A stretch of DNA of 64,000 bases from Nitratireductor mangrovi (GTDB lineage: Bacteria > Pseudomonadota > Alphaproteobacteria > Rhizobiales > Rhizobiaceae): positions 1,364,001 to 1,428,000 of the forward strand of contig NZ_CP042301.2 in the NCBI RefSeq assembly GCF_007922615.2, in the 5' to 3' direction. Below are positions 29,783 through 39,098 of this stretch, piece by piece. The notes beneath the pieces are model-generated. The model made no database searches and had not been told where the DNA came from. It worked only from the letters and a program-made list of their open reading frames with translations. A program made the position numbers and the translations under genes. How positions within the stretch are numbered: the stretch's first letter is position 1; each line of letters opens with the position of its first letter.

Positions 29783-29863
29783 CGCACGATGAGTGACTAC
29801 ATTGGGCGTTCTCTGCGGCGACCGGGAAAGGAAAATTCGAAGTTGGGTATGGGTGGGCCAGCC

Positions 29864-30214
29864 ATGCGAGACCAGGCGAGGCGGATGCAGGGCGATGAAG
29901 GCGGCACCGGGACCCCGGGTCGCGGCACAGCGGTCATCACCCGCACCAAGCCCAAGACCAAGAAGCCGAGCCTCTATCGCGTGCTGATCCTGAACGACGA
30001 CTACACCCCGATGGAGTTCGTCGTTCACGTGCTGGAGCGTTTTTTCCAGAAGGATCGCGAAGCTGCCACACGCATCATGCTTCATGTGCACAATCACGGC
30101 GTGGGCGAATGCGGCGTTTTCACGTTCGAGGTGGCAGAGACCAAGGTATCACAGGTGATGGATTTTGCCCGTCAGCATCAGCATCCGCTACAATGCGTGA
30201 TGGAGAAGAAGTGA
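29864..30214 (+). CDS. clpS: ATP-dependent Clp protease adaptor ClpS
   Basis: 116 residues from ATG 29864, matching rhizobial ClpS1 length. Adaptor that binds N-degron substrates and hands them to ClpA. Core motifs: [20 protein letters not shown] near 40-59 (the [10 protein letters not shown] site), [21 protein letters not shown] near 80 in two parts ([11 protein letters not shown] and FEVAETK). GGGTGGG lies upstream at 29850-29856. A longer form from ATG 29789 would add 25 residues and would be leaderless given the promoter. It sits 8 bp before clpA. Confidence 0.9.
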   Translation: MRDQARRMQGDEGGTGTPGRGTAVITRTKPKTKKPSLYRVLILNDDYTPMEFVVHVLERFFQKDREAATRIMLHVHNHGVGECGVFTFEVAETKVSQVMDFARQHQHPLQCVMEKK

Positions 30215-30222
30215 GGTTCTGA

Positions 30223-32694
30223 ATGCCGGCTTTCTCGCAAGGCCTCGAGCGGGCGCTGCATCAGGCGCTCACATACGCCAATGAGCGCCACCACGAATAT
30301 GCGACGCTCGAACATCTGCTGCTCGCCCTGATCGACGATCCGGATGCGGCCGCCGTCATGCGCGCCTGCAATGTCGATCTGGACGAACTCAAGCAGACCG
30401 TGCTCGGCTACGTCGACACCGAACTGGACAATCTGGTCACCGGCTACGGCGAGGATTCCAAGCCGACGGCCGGCTTCCAGAGAGTCATCCAGCGCGCGGT
30501 GATTCACGTGCAGTCGTCGGGTCGCGAGGAGGTGTCCGGCGCCAATGTGCTGGTTGCGATCTTCGCCGAGCGCGAAAGCCACGCCGCCTATTTCCTCCAG
30601 GAACAGCAGATGACGCGCTACGACGCGGTCAACTACATCTCGCACGGCATTGCCAAGCGCCCCGGCGCCACCGAGACGCGCGCGCCGCGCGGAGCGGAGG
30701 AAGAGCAGGGCCAACCCGGCAGCGAGGCCGAGGAGGGCGGCAAGAAGAAGCAACAGCAGCAGGATGCGCTGAGTGCCTATTGCGTCAACCTCAACGCCAA
30801 GGCGCGCTCGGGTAAGATCGACCCGCTGATCGGCCGCGAGAGCGAGATCAACCGCACCATCCAGGTGCTGTGCCGTCGTTCCAAGAACAACCCGCTCTAT
30901 GTCGGCGATCCCGGCGTCGGCAAGACCGCCATCGCCGAGGGCCTTGCGAAGCGAATTGTCGAGGGCGACGTGCCCAGCGTGCTTGAGGACGCGACGATCT
31001 TCGCCCTCGACATGGGCACGCTGCTGGCCGGCACCCGCTATCGCGGCGATTTCGAGGAGCGGCTGAAGCAGGTCGTCAAGGAGCTCGAGGACTATCCCGG
31101 CGCGATCCTGTTCATCGACGAGATCCACACCGTGATCGGCGCCGGGGCGACCTCCGGCGGCGCGATGGATGCGTCGAACCTGCTCAAGCCGGCGCTGTCG
31201 TCGGGGGCGATCCGCTGCATCGGCTCGACCACCTACAAGGAGTTCCGCCAGTTCTTCGAGAAGGATCGGGCGCTGGTGCGCCGGTTCCAGAAGATCGACG
31301 TCAACGAGCCGTCGGTCGATGATGCCATCGCGATCATGAAGGGGCTGAAGCCCTATTTCGAGGAGTTCCACAAGGTCCGTTTCACCAACGACGCGATCAA
31401 GGCCGCCGTCGAGCTCTCGGCGCGTTACATCAACGACCGCAAGCTGCCGGACAAGGCGATCGACGTCGTCGACGAGACCGGCGCCTCGCAGATGCTTCTG
31501 CCGGAGACGCGGCGCAAGAAGACGATCTCGGTCAAGGAGATCGAGGCCACGATCGCCACGATGGCGCGCATTCCGCCGAAGACGGTGTCGGCCGACGACG
31601 AAAAGGTGCTCGCCAATCTCGAGACCGAGCTGAGGAGCGTCGTATACGGACAGGACAATGCGATCAGCGCGCTGGCGTCGTCGATCAAGCTCGCCCGCGC
31701 CGGCCTGCGCGAACCCGAAAAGCCGATCGGGGCCTATCTGTTCTCCGGTCCGACCGGCGTCGGCAAGACCGAGGTGGCGCGCCAGATCGCGTCCTCGCTC
31801 GGCGTCGAGCTGCTGCGCTTCGACATGTCGGAATACATGGAACGCCACACCGTCTCGCGGCTGATCGGCGCGCCTCCCGGCTATGTCGGCTTCGACCAGG
31901 GCGGGCTTCTGACTGACGGCGTCGACCAGCATCCCCACTGCGTGCTGCTGCTCGACGAGATCGAGAAGGCGCATCCGGACCTGTTCAACATCCTGTTGCA
32001 GGTGATGGACCACGGCAAGCTGACCGACCACAACGGCAAGCAGATCGACTTCCGCAACGTGATCCTGATCATGACCACCAATGCGGGCGCGGCCGACCTT
32101 GCCAAGCCGGCGATCGGCTTCGGCTCCTCCAAGCGCGAGGGCGACGATACCGAGGCGATCAACCGCATGTTCACGCCGGAGTTCCGCAACCGGCTCGACG
32201 CGGTGATCCCGTTCGGCTCGCTGCCGGTGCCGGTGATCCACAAGGTGGTGCAGAAGTTCGTCATGCAGCTCGAAGCCCAGCTTTCGGAGCGTGGCGTGAC
32301 CTTCGACCTTTCCGACGAGGCGGTCGCCTGGCTTGCCGACAAGGGCTATGACGAGCGCATGGGCGCGCGGCCGCTGGCCCGCGTGATCCAGGAGCACATC
32401 AAGAAGCCGCTCGCCGAGGAAGTGCTGTTCGGCAAGCTCAAGAAGGGCGGTACGGTGCGCGTCACGGTCGAGAGCAAGGAGGACGGCGAGCCCGGCCTGA
32501 AGCTCGAGGCGATTGCCGATACCGTGCCGGTGAAGCCGAAGAAGGAAGAGCCGCCGAAGCGCAAGCCGGCGAAAAAGGTCAAAGCCAAGGCGGCGCGCAC
32601 CAGCCAGCCGGCGGCGAAGAAGCCGAAATCTTCGCCCAAAGGCAAGGAGCCGCCGAAGCGCAGCCTCGTGCCACAGATGCCGCGCAAGGGCTGA
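30223..32694 (+). CDS. clpA: ATP-dependent Clp protease ATP-binding subunit ClpA
   Basis: 823 residues. Hexameric AAA+ unfoldase that feeds ClpP. The N-domain (about 1-150, where ClpS docks) starts [16 protein letters not shown]. Walker A of D1 is GDPGVGKT at 228-235 and of D2 is GPTGVGKT at 509-516; the ClpP-docking loop [11 protein letters not shown] follows D2. E. coli ClpA has 758 residues; the excess is a Lys/Pro/Ala-rich tail from about residue 769 to the end (for example [14 protein letters not shown]). Cotranscribed with clpS. Confidence 0.96.
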   Translation: MPAFSQGLERALHQALTYANERHHEYATLEHLLLALIDDPDAAAVMRACNVDLDELKQTVLGYVDTELDNLVTGYGEDSKPTAGFQRVIQRAVIHVQSSGREEVSGANVLVAIFAERESHAAYFLQEQQMTRYDAVNYISHGIAKRPGATETRAPRGAEEEQGQPGSEAEEGGKKKQQQQDALSAYCVNLNAKARSGKIDPLIGRESEINRTIQVLCRRSKNNPLYVGDPGVGKTAIAEGLAKRIVEGDVPSVLEDATIFALDMGTLLAGTRYRGDFEERLKQVVKELEDYPGAILFIDEIHTVIGAGATSGGAMDASNLLKPALSSGAIRCIGSTTYKEFRQFFEKDRALVRRFQKIDVNEPSVDDAIAIMKGLKPYFEEFHKVRFTNDAIKAAVELSARYINDRKLPDKAIDVVDETGASQMLLPETRRKKTISVKEIEATIATMARIPPKTVSADDEKVLANLETELRSVVYGQDNAISALASSIKLARAGLREPEKPIGAYLFSGPTGVGKTEVARQIASSLGVELLRFDMSEYMERHTVSRLIGAPPGYVGFDQGGLLTDGVDQHPHCVLLLDEIEKAHPDLFNILLQVMDHGKLTDHNGKQIDFRNVILIMTTNAGAADLAKPAIGFGSSKREGDDTEAINRMFTPEFRNRLDAVIPFGSLPVPVIHKVVQKFVMQLEAQLSERGVTFDLSDEAVAWLADKGYDERMGARPLARVIQEHIKKPLAEEVLFGKLKKGGTVRVTVESKEDGEPGLKLEAIADTVPVKPKKEEPPKRKPAKKVKAKAARTSQPAAKKPKSSPKGKEPPKRSLVPQMPRKG

Positions 32695-32703
32695 CGCGCC
32701 GAA

Positions 32704-33231
32704 ATGGCGGCCGACGCGTTGCGCCGGCGCCTCGCAACAGGCGCGCGCGGCGAAATCGCCAACGCGACTGAAATCGCCCGGGAGGTCATCGACCATCCCG
32801 GGCTTTTGCTGCCGCTGATCGACGGCCTCGAAGACGACGATCCGACCGTGGTCGCGCATGCCGCGCACGCGGCAATGCAGGTCTCGCTCGACAGGATCGA
32901 TTACTTCGACGAGATGGCCGACCGCCTGATCGCGATCCTGCGCGAAGGCGCGGCATGGGAACTGGGCGAGCAATTGCCGAAGATCCTGGCGCGGCTTCGA
33001 CTGACCGGGCGACAGGCCGAGGAACTGACCGACATCCTGGCGGCGAAGCTGGACGACCGCTCGAATATTGCCGCCGCTTCGGCGCTTTCCGCACTGGTCG
33101 ATCTTGCCGGCAAGGGGCTGGTGCCGGCAGAGCGCATCCGTGCGTTGCATCAGACCGCGCTCGATTCGTCGCGCAAGGCGCTGTCAGCAAGGGCGCGGCG
33201 GCTCACGAAGCTGGTTCAACGGCTGGCGTGA
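32704..33231 (+). CDS. Helical-repeat (HEAT-like) protein downstream of clpA
   Basis: 175 residues, soluble, made of repeated helical pairs with leucine/alanine spacing (LLLPLIDGLEDDDPTVVAHA, then AAMQVSLDRIDYFDEMADRL), resembling HEAT or armadillo repeats. No catalytic motif. It begins 9 bp after the clpA stop, so it is almost certainly on the clpSA transcript. A scaffold or adaptor role with the Clp protease is possible but not shown. Basic C-terminus (RARRLTKLVQRLA). Confidence 0.7.
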   Translation: MAADALRRRLATGARGEIANATEIAREVIDHPGLLLPLIDGLEDDDPTVVAHAAHAAMQVSLDRIDYFDEMADRLIAILREGAAWELGEQLPKILARLRLTGRQAEELTDILAAKLDDRSNIAAASALSALVDLAGKGLVPAERIRALHQTALDSSRKALSARARRLTKLVQRLA

Positions 33232-33275
33232 AACTGGCGTCGTGAAACGGGCCCCGCTGTGCTAGTCGCCATCCG

Positions 33276-34025
33276 ATGACAGATGACGAGAACGAGCAGG
33301 CGGGCAGGGGTGGCCGCAGTCTTGGCCGCTGGTTCGGGCGCGGCGCGCTGGCCGCGTTCTCGATCCCCGGACTGATCCTCGCGAGCGCCTTTGTCGGCTT
33401 CGCCGGGCTGGCGCGCGAGGCCGGCTTGTCGATGGCCGAGACCGTATTCATGGTGGCGATCGTCTGGGCCCTGCCGGCCAAGGTGGTGCTGGTCGGCGCG
33501 ATCCTCTCCAACACCGGTCTGTTCGCGGCAGCCTTCGCCGTCGCGCTGTCGTCGGTCCGGCTGATGCCCATGGTGGTGGCGCTGGTGCCGGAGATGCGCA
33601 CGCCGAAGACGCGCAGATGGGTGCCCTATGCGCTGGCGCATTTCGTGGCGGTGACGTCCTGGGTGGTGGCGCTGGAGCGCTTCCGCAACGTTCCGCGCGA
33701 GATGCGCACCAGCTTCTACGCAGGCCTCGGCGGAACACTGGTCGCCGGCAACATGCTGGTGGTGTCGGCGGTCTATCTTGTCGCGCCTTCGCTGCCGCCG
33801 ACCGCCTCGGCGGCGCTGTTCCTGCTGACCCCGATGTACTTCCTCACTTCGCTATGGGGCTCAGCGCGCGAGAAGGCAGCGCATGTCGCGATGGTGCTGG
33901 GCCTGGGGCTGGGGCCGCTTTTCCATGTCCTGCTGCCGGGCGTCGACCTGCTGGCCGCCGGCGTCATCGGCGGCGGCCTTGCCTATTGCTGGCACCGGTT
34001 CGCCGGCAGGAACCGCCGCGCATGA
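33276..34025 (+). CDS. azlC: AzlC family branched-chain amino acid exporter, large subunit
   Basis: 249 residues with about six membrane segments, first near residues 24-44. AzlC with AzlD exports branched-chain amino acids or analogues such as azaleucine. The core (GLSMAETVFMVAIVWALPAK, then LVALVPEMRTPKTRRW-type loop) matches the family. It overlaps azlD by 4 bp (ATGA at 34022-34025), so the two form the usual pair. Confidence 0.88.
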   Translation: MTDDENEQAGRGGRSLGRWFGRGALAAFSIPGLILASAFVGFAGLAREAGLSMAETVFMVAIVWALPAKVVLVGAILSNTGLFAAAFAVALSSVRLMPMVVALVPEMRTPKTRRWVPYALAHFVAVTSWVVALERFRNVPREMRTSFYAGLGGTLVAGNMLVVSAVYLVAPSLPPTASAALFLLTPMYFLTSLWGSAREKAAHVAMVLGLGLGPLFHVLLPGVDLLAAGVIGGGLAYCWHRFAGRNRRA

Positions 34026-34369
34026 CCTTCGACGCGATCGACGCCTGGTGGTGGCCCTATCTCTTCATCCTCGTCGCGGGCTGGCTGGCCACCGATGTCT
34101 GGCGCTTCCTCGGCGTGTTCCTGGGCGGCAGGATTTCCGAGGACGCCGACATCCTGGTGCTGGTGAGAGCCGTGGCGACGGCGCTGGTTGCAGCGGTCAT
34201 CGCCAATCTGGTGGTGTTCCCGAATGGCGCGCTGGCCGAGACCCCGCTCTGGCTGCGGGTCGGCGCGGCGGCGATCGGTTTCGCGGCCTACCTTGCCGGG
34301 GGCAAGCGCGTCATTGTCGGCATTCTCGCCGGCGAGGCGGTGCTGCTGGCCGGCATGCTGGCCGGGTAG
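34022..34369 (+). CDS. azlD: AzlD family branched-chain amino acid exporter, small subunit
   Basis: 115 residues, three to four membrane segments. Partner of the AzlC-type protein at 33276. Features: WWPYLFILVAGWLATDVWRFLGV near the start (in pieces: YLFILVAGW, WRFLGVFLGG), then a conserved acidic turn. The frame is open upstream through azlC, but ATG 34022 overlaps the azlC stop and gives the standard length. Confidence 0.85.
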   Translation: MTFDAIDAWWWPYLFILVAGWLATDVWRFLGVFLGGRISEDADILVLVRAVATALVAAVIANLVVFPNGALAETPLWLRVGAAAIGFAAYLAGGKRVIVGILAGEAVLLAGMLAG

Positions 34370-34378
34370 GGACCGCGA

Positions 34379-34813
34379 CTACATTTCAGCCAGCGCGGCG
34401 CGGATCTTCTCAGCATTCGCTGCGAGTTCGCCCTGGTCGGCCATCTCGCCAGTGTGGGGGCGCAGCTTGACGCCGTCGAAGCGAGGGATGATGTGGACAT
34501 GCAGGTGGAACACCACCTGGCCGCCGGCCGGCTCGTTGAACTGCTGGATCGTGACGCCGTCCGCGCCGAACGCCTTGACCACCGCCCTTGCGAGCTTCTG
34601 AGTCGTCACCATCACGGCGGCGAGGTCGTCGGGTTCGACATCGAGGATGTTGCGCGACGGTTTTTTCGGGATTACCAGGCAGTGACCGTCGCCGCGTGGC
34701 ATGATGTCCATCAGGGCGAAGGTGCCGCCGTCTTCGTAAAGCTTGTGCGACGGCAACTCGCCGCGAAGAATCTTGGCGAAGACGTTGTCGGGATCGTAGG
34801 CGGGCTGGCTCAT
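34379..34813 (-). CDS. HIT family nucleotide hydrolase
   Basis: 144 residues with the catalytic triad HLHVHIIPRF (about residues 102-111, H-x-H-x-H). HIT proteins hydrolyse nucleoside phosphoramidates or AMP conjugates (HinT type). The N-terminus DPDNVFAKILRGELPSHKLY is typical of bacterial HIT proteins. Single gene on the minus strand; converges on azlD. Confidence 0.93.
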   Translation of the reverse strand: MSQPAYDPDNVFAKILRGELPSHKLYEDGGTFALMDIMPRGDGHCLVIPKKPSRNILDVEPDDLAAVMVTTQKLARAVVKAFGADGVTIQQFNEPAGGQVVFHLHVHIIPRFDGVKLRPHTGEMADQGELAANAEKIRAALAEM

Positions 34814-34906
34814 TTCTTCCTCGAAGGCTGCACGAAGTCCCGATCATGTTTCGGCGCTAGGCTTGGCCGCGTCAACAGGCCAGCGCGCCCCGCGTCGGAG
34901 GACGGC

Positions 34907-35236
34907 ATGAACTATCTCTTTCTGTCGGTGGCGATCGTCTTCGAGGTGCTGGCGACGACGGCGCTCAAGCAGTCGGACGGTCTGACGCGGCTGTGGCCGT
35001 CGCTGGCGACGGTCGTCGGCTACGCGCTCGCATTCTACTTCCTGTCGCTGCCCTTGCGGGTGCTGCCCGTTGGCGTGGTCTATGCCGTCTGGTCGGGGGT
35101 CGGGATCGTCTTCATCACCGCCATAGGCTGGCTGTGGTTCCGCCAGTCACTGGACGTCGCCGCCGTCGCGGGCATCGTGCTGATCATCGCCGGTGTGCTG
35201 GTGATAAATCTGTTCTCGAAGACGCTGGCGCATTAG
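34907..35236 (+). CDS. Small multidrug resistance (SMR) family exporter
   Basis: 109 residues, four membrane segments, the length of EmrE. The conserved membrane Glu lies in FLSVAIVFEVLATTALK (Glu13), followed by VVYAVWSGVGIVFITAIGWL, the signature third segment. It exports toxic cations by proton exchange as a dimer; the exact substrate (quaternary amines or guanidinium) is not readable. ATG 34907 follows GGAGGA at 34897-34902. Confidence 0.92.
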   Translation: MNYLFLSVAIVFEVLATTALKQSDGLTRLWPSLATVVGYALAFYFLSLPLRVLPVGVVYAVWSGVGIVFITAIGWLWFRQSLDVAAVAGIVLIIAGVLVINLFSKTLAH

Positions 35237-35334
35237 AGCCGTTCATCGTTGCACAGCATCGCCGAACGCCTCCAGACATTTGTTTTTCCGCAATTCCGCA
35301 CGGAAAACCGGCGTCCACTTTTCCTGGAATTGCT

Positions 35335-36546
35335 CTAGTCCCGCGCTTTCCTGAACGGCGCGTGCTCTTCCAGGTAAGCCCCGATCTGGGCGACCTCGGC
35401 GCGCTCGCGCACCAGATAGTCGGCGACGGCGTCGCGCAGGCCCGGATGGGTAATGAAATGCGCCGAATGCGTGGTCACCGGTACGTAGCCGCGCGACAGC
35501 TTGTGCTGGCCCTGGGCACCCGCTTCGACCACCTTCAGGCCCTTCTCGATCGCGAACTCGATCGCCTGGTAATAGCAGACCTCGAAATGCAGGAAGGGAT
35601 GATCCTCGATGCAGCCCCAGTTGCGGCCGTACAGCGTGTCGCCGCCGATGAAATTGATCGCGCCGGCAACGTTGCGGCCGTTGCGCCGGGCCATCACCAG
35701 CATGATATCGTCGGCCATGCGCTCGCCGATCAGCGAATAGAAGCGACGGTTGAGATAAGGCCGGCCCCATTTGCGGCCGCCCGTGTCCATGTAGAAGCGG
35801 AAGAAATCGTCCCACACGGCCTCGGTCAGGTCGGCACCCGTCAGGCGCTCGATGGTGATGTCCTCGCCAAGCGCCTCGCGCCGTTCGCGGCGGATCGCCT
35901 TGCGCTTGCGTGATGCGAGCGAGGCGAGGAAATCTTCGAAACCGGCATAGCCGCGATTGAAGAAGTGGAATTGCTGGTCGGTGCGGCGCAGATAGCCGAT
36001 CTCTTCCAGCGCCGCCGCCTCGGTCTCCGGCGCGAAGGTCACATGCGCCGACGAAACCCCGAGCCGCTCGCACAGGGTTTTCAGCCCGGCACCCAGCGCC
36101 TGGCGCACCGCGCCGGCATCGCGGCCGGGGGCGACGAGGAGGCGAGGGCCGGTCGCCGGCGTGAACGGTACCGACACCTGCAGCTTGGGGTAGTAGCGGC
36201 CGCCGGCGCGCTCGAAGGCGTCGGCCCAGCCGTGGTCGAAGACATATTCGCCCTGGCTGTGCGATTTCAGATAGCAGGGCACCGCGCCGAGCAGGGCGCC
36301 GTCCGAGTTTTCCAGGCGCAGATGCTGCGGCTGCCAGCCGGTCTGCGGCGACGTGGTACCCGAATCCTCCAGCGAGGAGAGAAAGGCATGAGAAACGAAA
36401 GGGTTATAGGGAGTGGCTTGATTTTCGCGGGAAGCGCCGGCGAGGTTCGCCCATTCGGCGGAAGAAAACGCGTCGAGGGATGGCGCCACGCGCATGACGA
36501 ATGCATCGCTCGAAACGTCATCGGTGCAGCCGTCATCCATCGCCAT
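35335..36546 (-). CDS. FemAB/GNAT-like protein (COG3146, peptidogalycan-type)
   Basis: 403 residues, soluble. Two GNAT-like halves of the FemAB fold are expected: the first near 20-190 (PYNPFVSHAFLSSLEDSG, CYLKSHSQGEYVFDHGWAD), the second with ASRKRKAIRRERREAL near 215, NWGCIEDHPFLHFEVCYYQ near 310 and EAGAQGQHKLSRGYVPV near 345. Members of this group are annotated as peptidoglycan-related acyltransferases, but no activity is proven. Two ATGs (36546 and 36540) are possible; a promoter places transcription start at 36546. Confidence 0.85.
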   Translation of the reverse strand: MAMDDGCTDDVSSDAFVMRVAPSLDAFSSAEWANLAGASRENQATPYNPFVSHAFLSSLEDSGTTSPQTGWQPQHLRLENSDGALLGAVPCYLKSHSQGEYVFDHGWADAFERAGGRYYPKLQVSVPFTPATGPRLLVAPGRDAGAVRQALGAGLKTLCERLGVSSAHVTFAPETEAAALEEIGYLRRTDQQFHFFNRGYAGFEDFLASLASRKRKAIRRERREALGEDITIERLTGADLTEAVWDDFFRFYMDTGGRKWGRPYLNRRFYSLIGERMADDIMLVMARRNGRNVAGAINFIGGDTLYGRNWGCIEDHPFLHFEVCYYQAIEFAIEKGLKVVEAGAQGQHKLSRGYVPVTTHSAHFITHPGLRDAVADYLVRERAEVAQIGAYLEEHAPFRKARD

Positions 36547-36552
36547 GTCCGA

Positions 36553-36580
36553 AAGATATAAAGTGGCGGAAGCGATGCAA
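36553..36580 (-). promoter_or_regulatory. Candidate promoter giving a leaderless mRNA for the FemAB-like gene
   Basis: On the minus strand TTGCAT (36580-36575), 16-bp spacer, TATCTT (36558-36553). The gap of six bases to the ATG at 36546 puts the predicted first transcribed base on the start codon. No ribosome binding site is present. Confidence 0.45.
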
Positions 36581-36607
36581 GGCGCGCCGGACGCATAATT
36601 CCTGTCA

Positions 36608-37330
36608 CTAGCGCGCGAGCGGCGGTTCGAAACCCTCGAACGTCATCTGGTCGGCATGCGCGAATGTGCGTTGGATGTCGGCAGGCTCGAGCACCGTCCA
36701 GGTGATGACCGGGAGGCCAAGCCGTCCGCGCACAAAGGCGACGAACGGGCTGGGCAGGTCGGCGACGCCCCAGGAGACGAAATCCGGCGAGTGGGCGAGC
36801 ATGGAAAAATGCGCCTCCAGTTCGGCCGTTTCGTTGCCGCTGGCCGTCAGGCCGGCCGTGATGCCCGGCGCGTCGGTGGCGAAGCGGCGCACCAGCCAAT
36901 GGTCGAACGACATGATGGCGGCATGACCCCGATAGCCGGCGAGATCGGCAGCGACCGCAGCGACCAGGCGGTCATCCTTGCCTTCGACACCCTTGAGTTC
37001 GATCACGACGGGAACCCGTCCGGCGATCTCGGCCAGACTCTCGGCAAGAGTGGGGATGCGATCTCCGGTTCCGCCGACAGTCATGGCGCCGAGTTCGGTC
37101 GCGGTCTTGTCGAAGACCTTGCCCTTTTGTCCGGTCAGGCGCTCCAGATCGCGGTCATGGAAGACCATGGGCACGCCGTCGGCGGCAAGGTGCACATCGC
37201 ACTCGATCGAGTAGCCCTTGTCGGCCGCCGCCGCGAAGGCGGAGAGCGTGTTCTCCCATTTCCGTTGGTTGAGGTCATGAAGGCCGCGATGGGCGATCGG
37301 CCGCTCGACCAGCCAGGAAAGGCCCGACAT
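36608..37330 (-). CDS. Glycerophosphodiester phosphodiesterase
   Basis: 240 residues, GDPD TIM-barrel. The catalytic motif is complete: IAHRGLHD near residue 12, ENTLSAFAAAADKGYSIECD near 27-46, then GVPMVFHDRDLERLTG near 53. It splits glycerophosphodiesters into glycerol-3-phosphate and an alcohol, a reaction linked to phospholipid turnover and to the glycerol genes at the start of the window. No signal peptide is visible, so it is probably cytoplasmic. It starts 12 bp after the RidA-like gene. Confidence 0.93.
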   Translation of the reverse strand: MSGLSWLVERPIAHRGLHDLNQRKWENTLSAFAAAADKGYSIECDVHLAADGVPMVFHDRDLERLTGQKGKVFDKTATELGAMTVGGTGDRIPTLAESLAEIAGRVPVVIELKGVEGKDDRLVAAVAADLAGYRGHAAIMSFDHWLVRRFATDAPGITAGLTASGNETAELEAHFSMLAHSPDFVSWGVADLPSPFVAFVRGRLGLPVITWTVLEPADIQRTFAHADQMTFEGFEPPLAR

Positions 37331-37342
37331 TGTGCGCTCCGC

Positions 37343-37807
37343 TCAGGCGAGTTCGAAGATCGCCTCGATTTCCACCGGCGCATTGAGGGGCAGCGACGCG
37401 GTACCGACGGCCGAGCGGGCATGCTTGCCGCGCTCGCCGAGCGCCGTGGCGAGCAGGTCGGAGGCGCCGTTTGCGACCAGGTGCTGTTCCGTGAAATCGG
37501 CAGCCGAGGCGACAAAGACAGTGATCTTGACGATACGCGCGACCTTTTCGAGGTCGCCGGTGGCGGCCCTGGCCTGTGCAAGCAGGTTGACCGCGCACCA
37601 GCGCGCCGCTTCCTGGCCCTGTTCGGTGGTCAGGTCGCGCCCGAGCAACCCGGTTGCAATCAGCTTGCCGTCCCTGAGCGGCAACTGGCCGGCAGTGAGC
37701 AGCAGCTTTCCGGTCCGCGCCCAGGGCAGATAGTTGGCGGCTGGTGCGGCGGCTTGCGGCAGTTCGATGCCCATCGCGGCCAGGCGTTCTTCTGCGGTCT
37801 CGCTCAT
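37343..37807 (-). CDS. RidA (YjgF) family enamine/imine deaminase
   Basis: 154 residues, somewhat longer than the 128 of E. coli RidA and of the longer RidA subgroup. Features: LLLTAGQLPLRDGKL near 35 and VARIVKITVFVASAADF near 92, with LNAPVEIEAIFELA at the end; the usual Arg of the RidA active site (near residue 105 in E. coli) is not obvious, so activity may differ. It removes reactive enamine intermediates from PLP enzymes in active members. Same strand and 12 bp before the phosphodiesterase. Confidence 0.88.
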   Translation of the reverse strand: MSETAEERLAAMGIELPQAAAPAANYLPWARTGKLLLTAGQLPLRDGKLIATGLLGRDLTTEQGQEAARWCAVNLLAQARAATGDLEKVARIVKITVFVASAADFTEQHLVANGASDLLATALGERGKHARSAVGTASLPLNAPVEIEAIFELA

Positions 37808-37953
37808 CTCGTTCCTTCCAGATGGTGCATGCGGCGCGGATCGCGCGGGAATGTGCTATTTTCGTCTCGCTTACGCCACGACTTTTTTACTAGTGTGACC
37901 GTGAATCGGTCGCCCGGCATGTCCGTACGGGTCCGGCAGACGGAGTTTCCCAT

Positions 37954-38766
37954 ATGCGCCTGACGCGCGCCGCCCTCCTGGCCTCAACAGCTCTTGCCTT
38001 CGTGCCGGCGGCGCTCGCGCAGCCGTCACTGGCGCCGCACCGCGCCGTCTACGACATCTTCCTGGACGAGGCGTCCGACCGCTCGGGTATCACGGCGATC
38101 AAGGGCCGCATGGTTTACGAGTTCAACGGCTCGGCCTGCGAGGGCTACACGGTGAATTTCCGCTTCGTCACGCGGATCGACACCGCGGACGCCTCGCGGC
38201 TCACCGACCAGCAGACCTCCACTTACGAGGACGCCGACGGCAAGACCTTCAACTTCGTCACCAAGGCCTATGTCGATCAGGCGCTCGACCGCGAGGTGAA
38301 GGGGCACGCGACGCGGCAGGCGGACGCGATCGTGGTCGAGATCGACAAGCCGCAGGAAAACACGGTCGAACTGGAGCCGACCCAGTTTCCCACCCAGCAC
38401 CTGGCAGAGCTGATCGGCAAGGCGAGGGCAGGCGAGACCTTCTACGAGACCAGCCTGTTCGACGGTTCGGAGGATGCCGACCGGATCATGACGACAACCG
38501 TCATCATCGGCCGCGAGGAAATGCCGGATGTCGGCGACGAGGAACTGCAGGTCGCCAAGGCGATCGAGCCGCAAGCCTTCTGGCCGGTGTCGATCGCCTA
38601 TTTCGACCTCAGCGAGGGCGAGGAAATCCCCGACTACCGCATCGACTTCAAGCTGCACGAGAACGGGATCACCCGCGATCTCGTCATGGATTACGGCGAC
38701 TTCTCCATGACCGGCAAGCTGGTCGACCTGTCCGTCTTCGAGCAGCCGAAAGGCTGCCCCAACTGA
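37954..38766 (+). CDS. eipB: Periplasmic envelope-integrity protein EipB (DUF1849)
   Basis: 270 residues. A signal peptide at about 1-22 ends LAQP. The mature part is the DUF1849 beta-spiral: APHRAVYDIFLDEASDRSG near 30 and GSACEGYTVNFRFVTR near 62. Brucella EipB needs a disulfide; here the matching cysteines are C65 (SACEG) and the one near the C-terminus (PKGCPN, about 268). EipB is essential or near-essential for cell envelope function in Brucella. Ends 14 bp before the DUF4031 gene. Confidence 0.9.
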   Translation: MRLTRAALLASTALAFVPAALAQPSLAPHRAVYDIFLDEASDRSGITAIKGRMVYEFNGSACEGYTVNFRFVTRIDTADASRLTDQQTSTYEDADGKTFNFVTKAYVDQALDREVKGHATRQADAIVVEIDKPQENTVELEPTQFPTQHLAELIGKARAGETFYETSLFDGSEDADRIMTTTVIIGREEMPDVGDEELQVAKAIEPQAFWPVSIAYFDLSEGEEIPDYRIDFKLHENGITRDLVMDYGDFSMTGKLVDLSVFEQPKGCPN

Positions 38767-38780
38767 CGGGCGCGGGCAGG

Positions 38781-39065
38781 GTGGCTGTCTATGTCGACCG
38801 GCCGATGTGGCCACTTGCGGGCCGCAAATGGTGCCATCTCCTGGCTGACGACACCGCGGAATTGCACCGCTTCGCCGCACGGCTCGGCATCACGCGCTTT
38901 TCCTATCAGGGTCCGCCCAAGACGTCGGCGCCGCATTACGACATCACCGGCTTCGAACGCAGCCGGGCGCTGTCGCTGGGCGCGATCGCCTGCGGTCGCC
39001 AGGAGATCGTCGAGGTGTTTCGCCGCGTGCGAGTGAAGAACAGCAAGGCAAGCAAGGCGGCCTGA
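38781..39065 (+). CDS. DUF4031 protein
   Basis: 94 residues. VYVDRPMWPLAGRKWCHLLADD at the start (VDRPMWP, WCHLLADD) and ARLGITRFSYQGPPKTSAPHY further on are the DUF4031 signature. Small, soluble, function unknown. The start is a GTG (38781), 14 bp after eipB, so it is probably cotranscribed. A short basic tail (VRVKNSKASKAA) closes it. Confidence 0.85.
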   Translation: MAVYVDRPMWPLAGRKWCHLLADDTAELHRFAARLGITRFSYQGPPKTSAPHYDITGFERSRALSLGAIACGRQEIVEVFRRVRVKNSKASKAA

Positions 39066-39098
39066 ACGGGCCCGCCGGCGGCGACAAGCCGTCGAGAC

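Noticed and set aside
30178..33150. A 990-codon open frame antisense to clpA and the helical-repeat gene
   Set aside because: clpA has unmistakable AAA+ motifs on the plus strand; the antisense frame has a composition of Arg, Leu and His runs typical of high-GC shadow frames and no domain.
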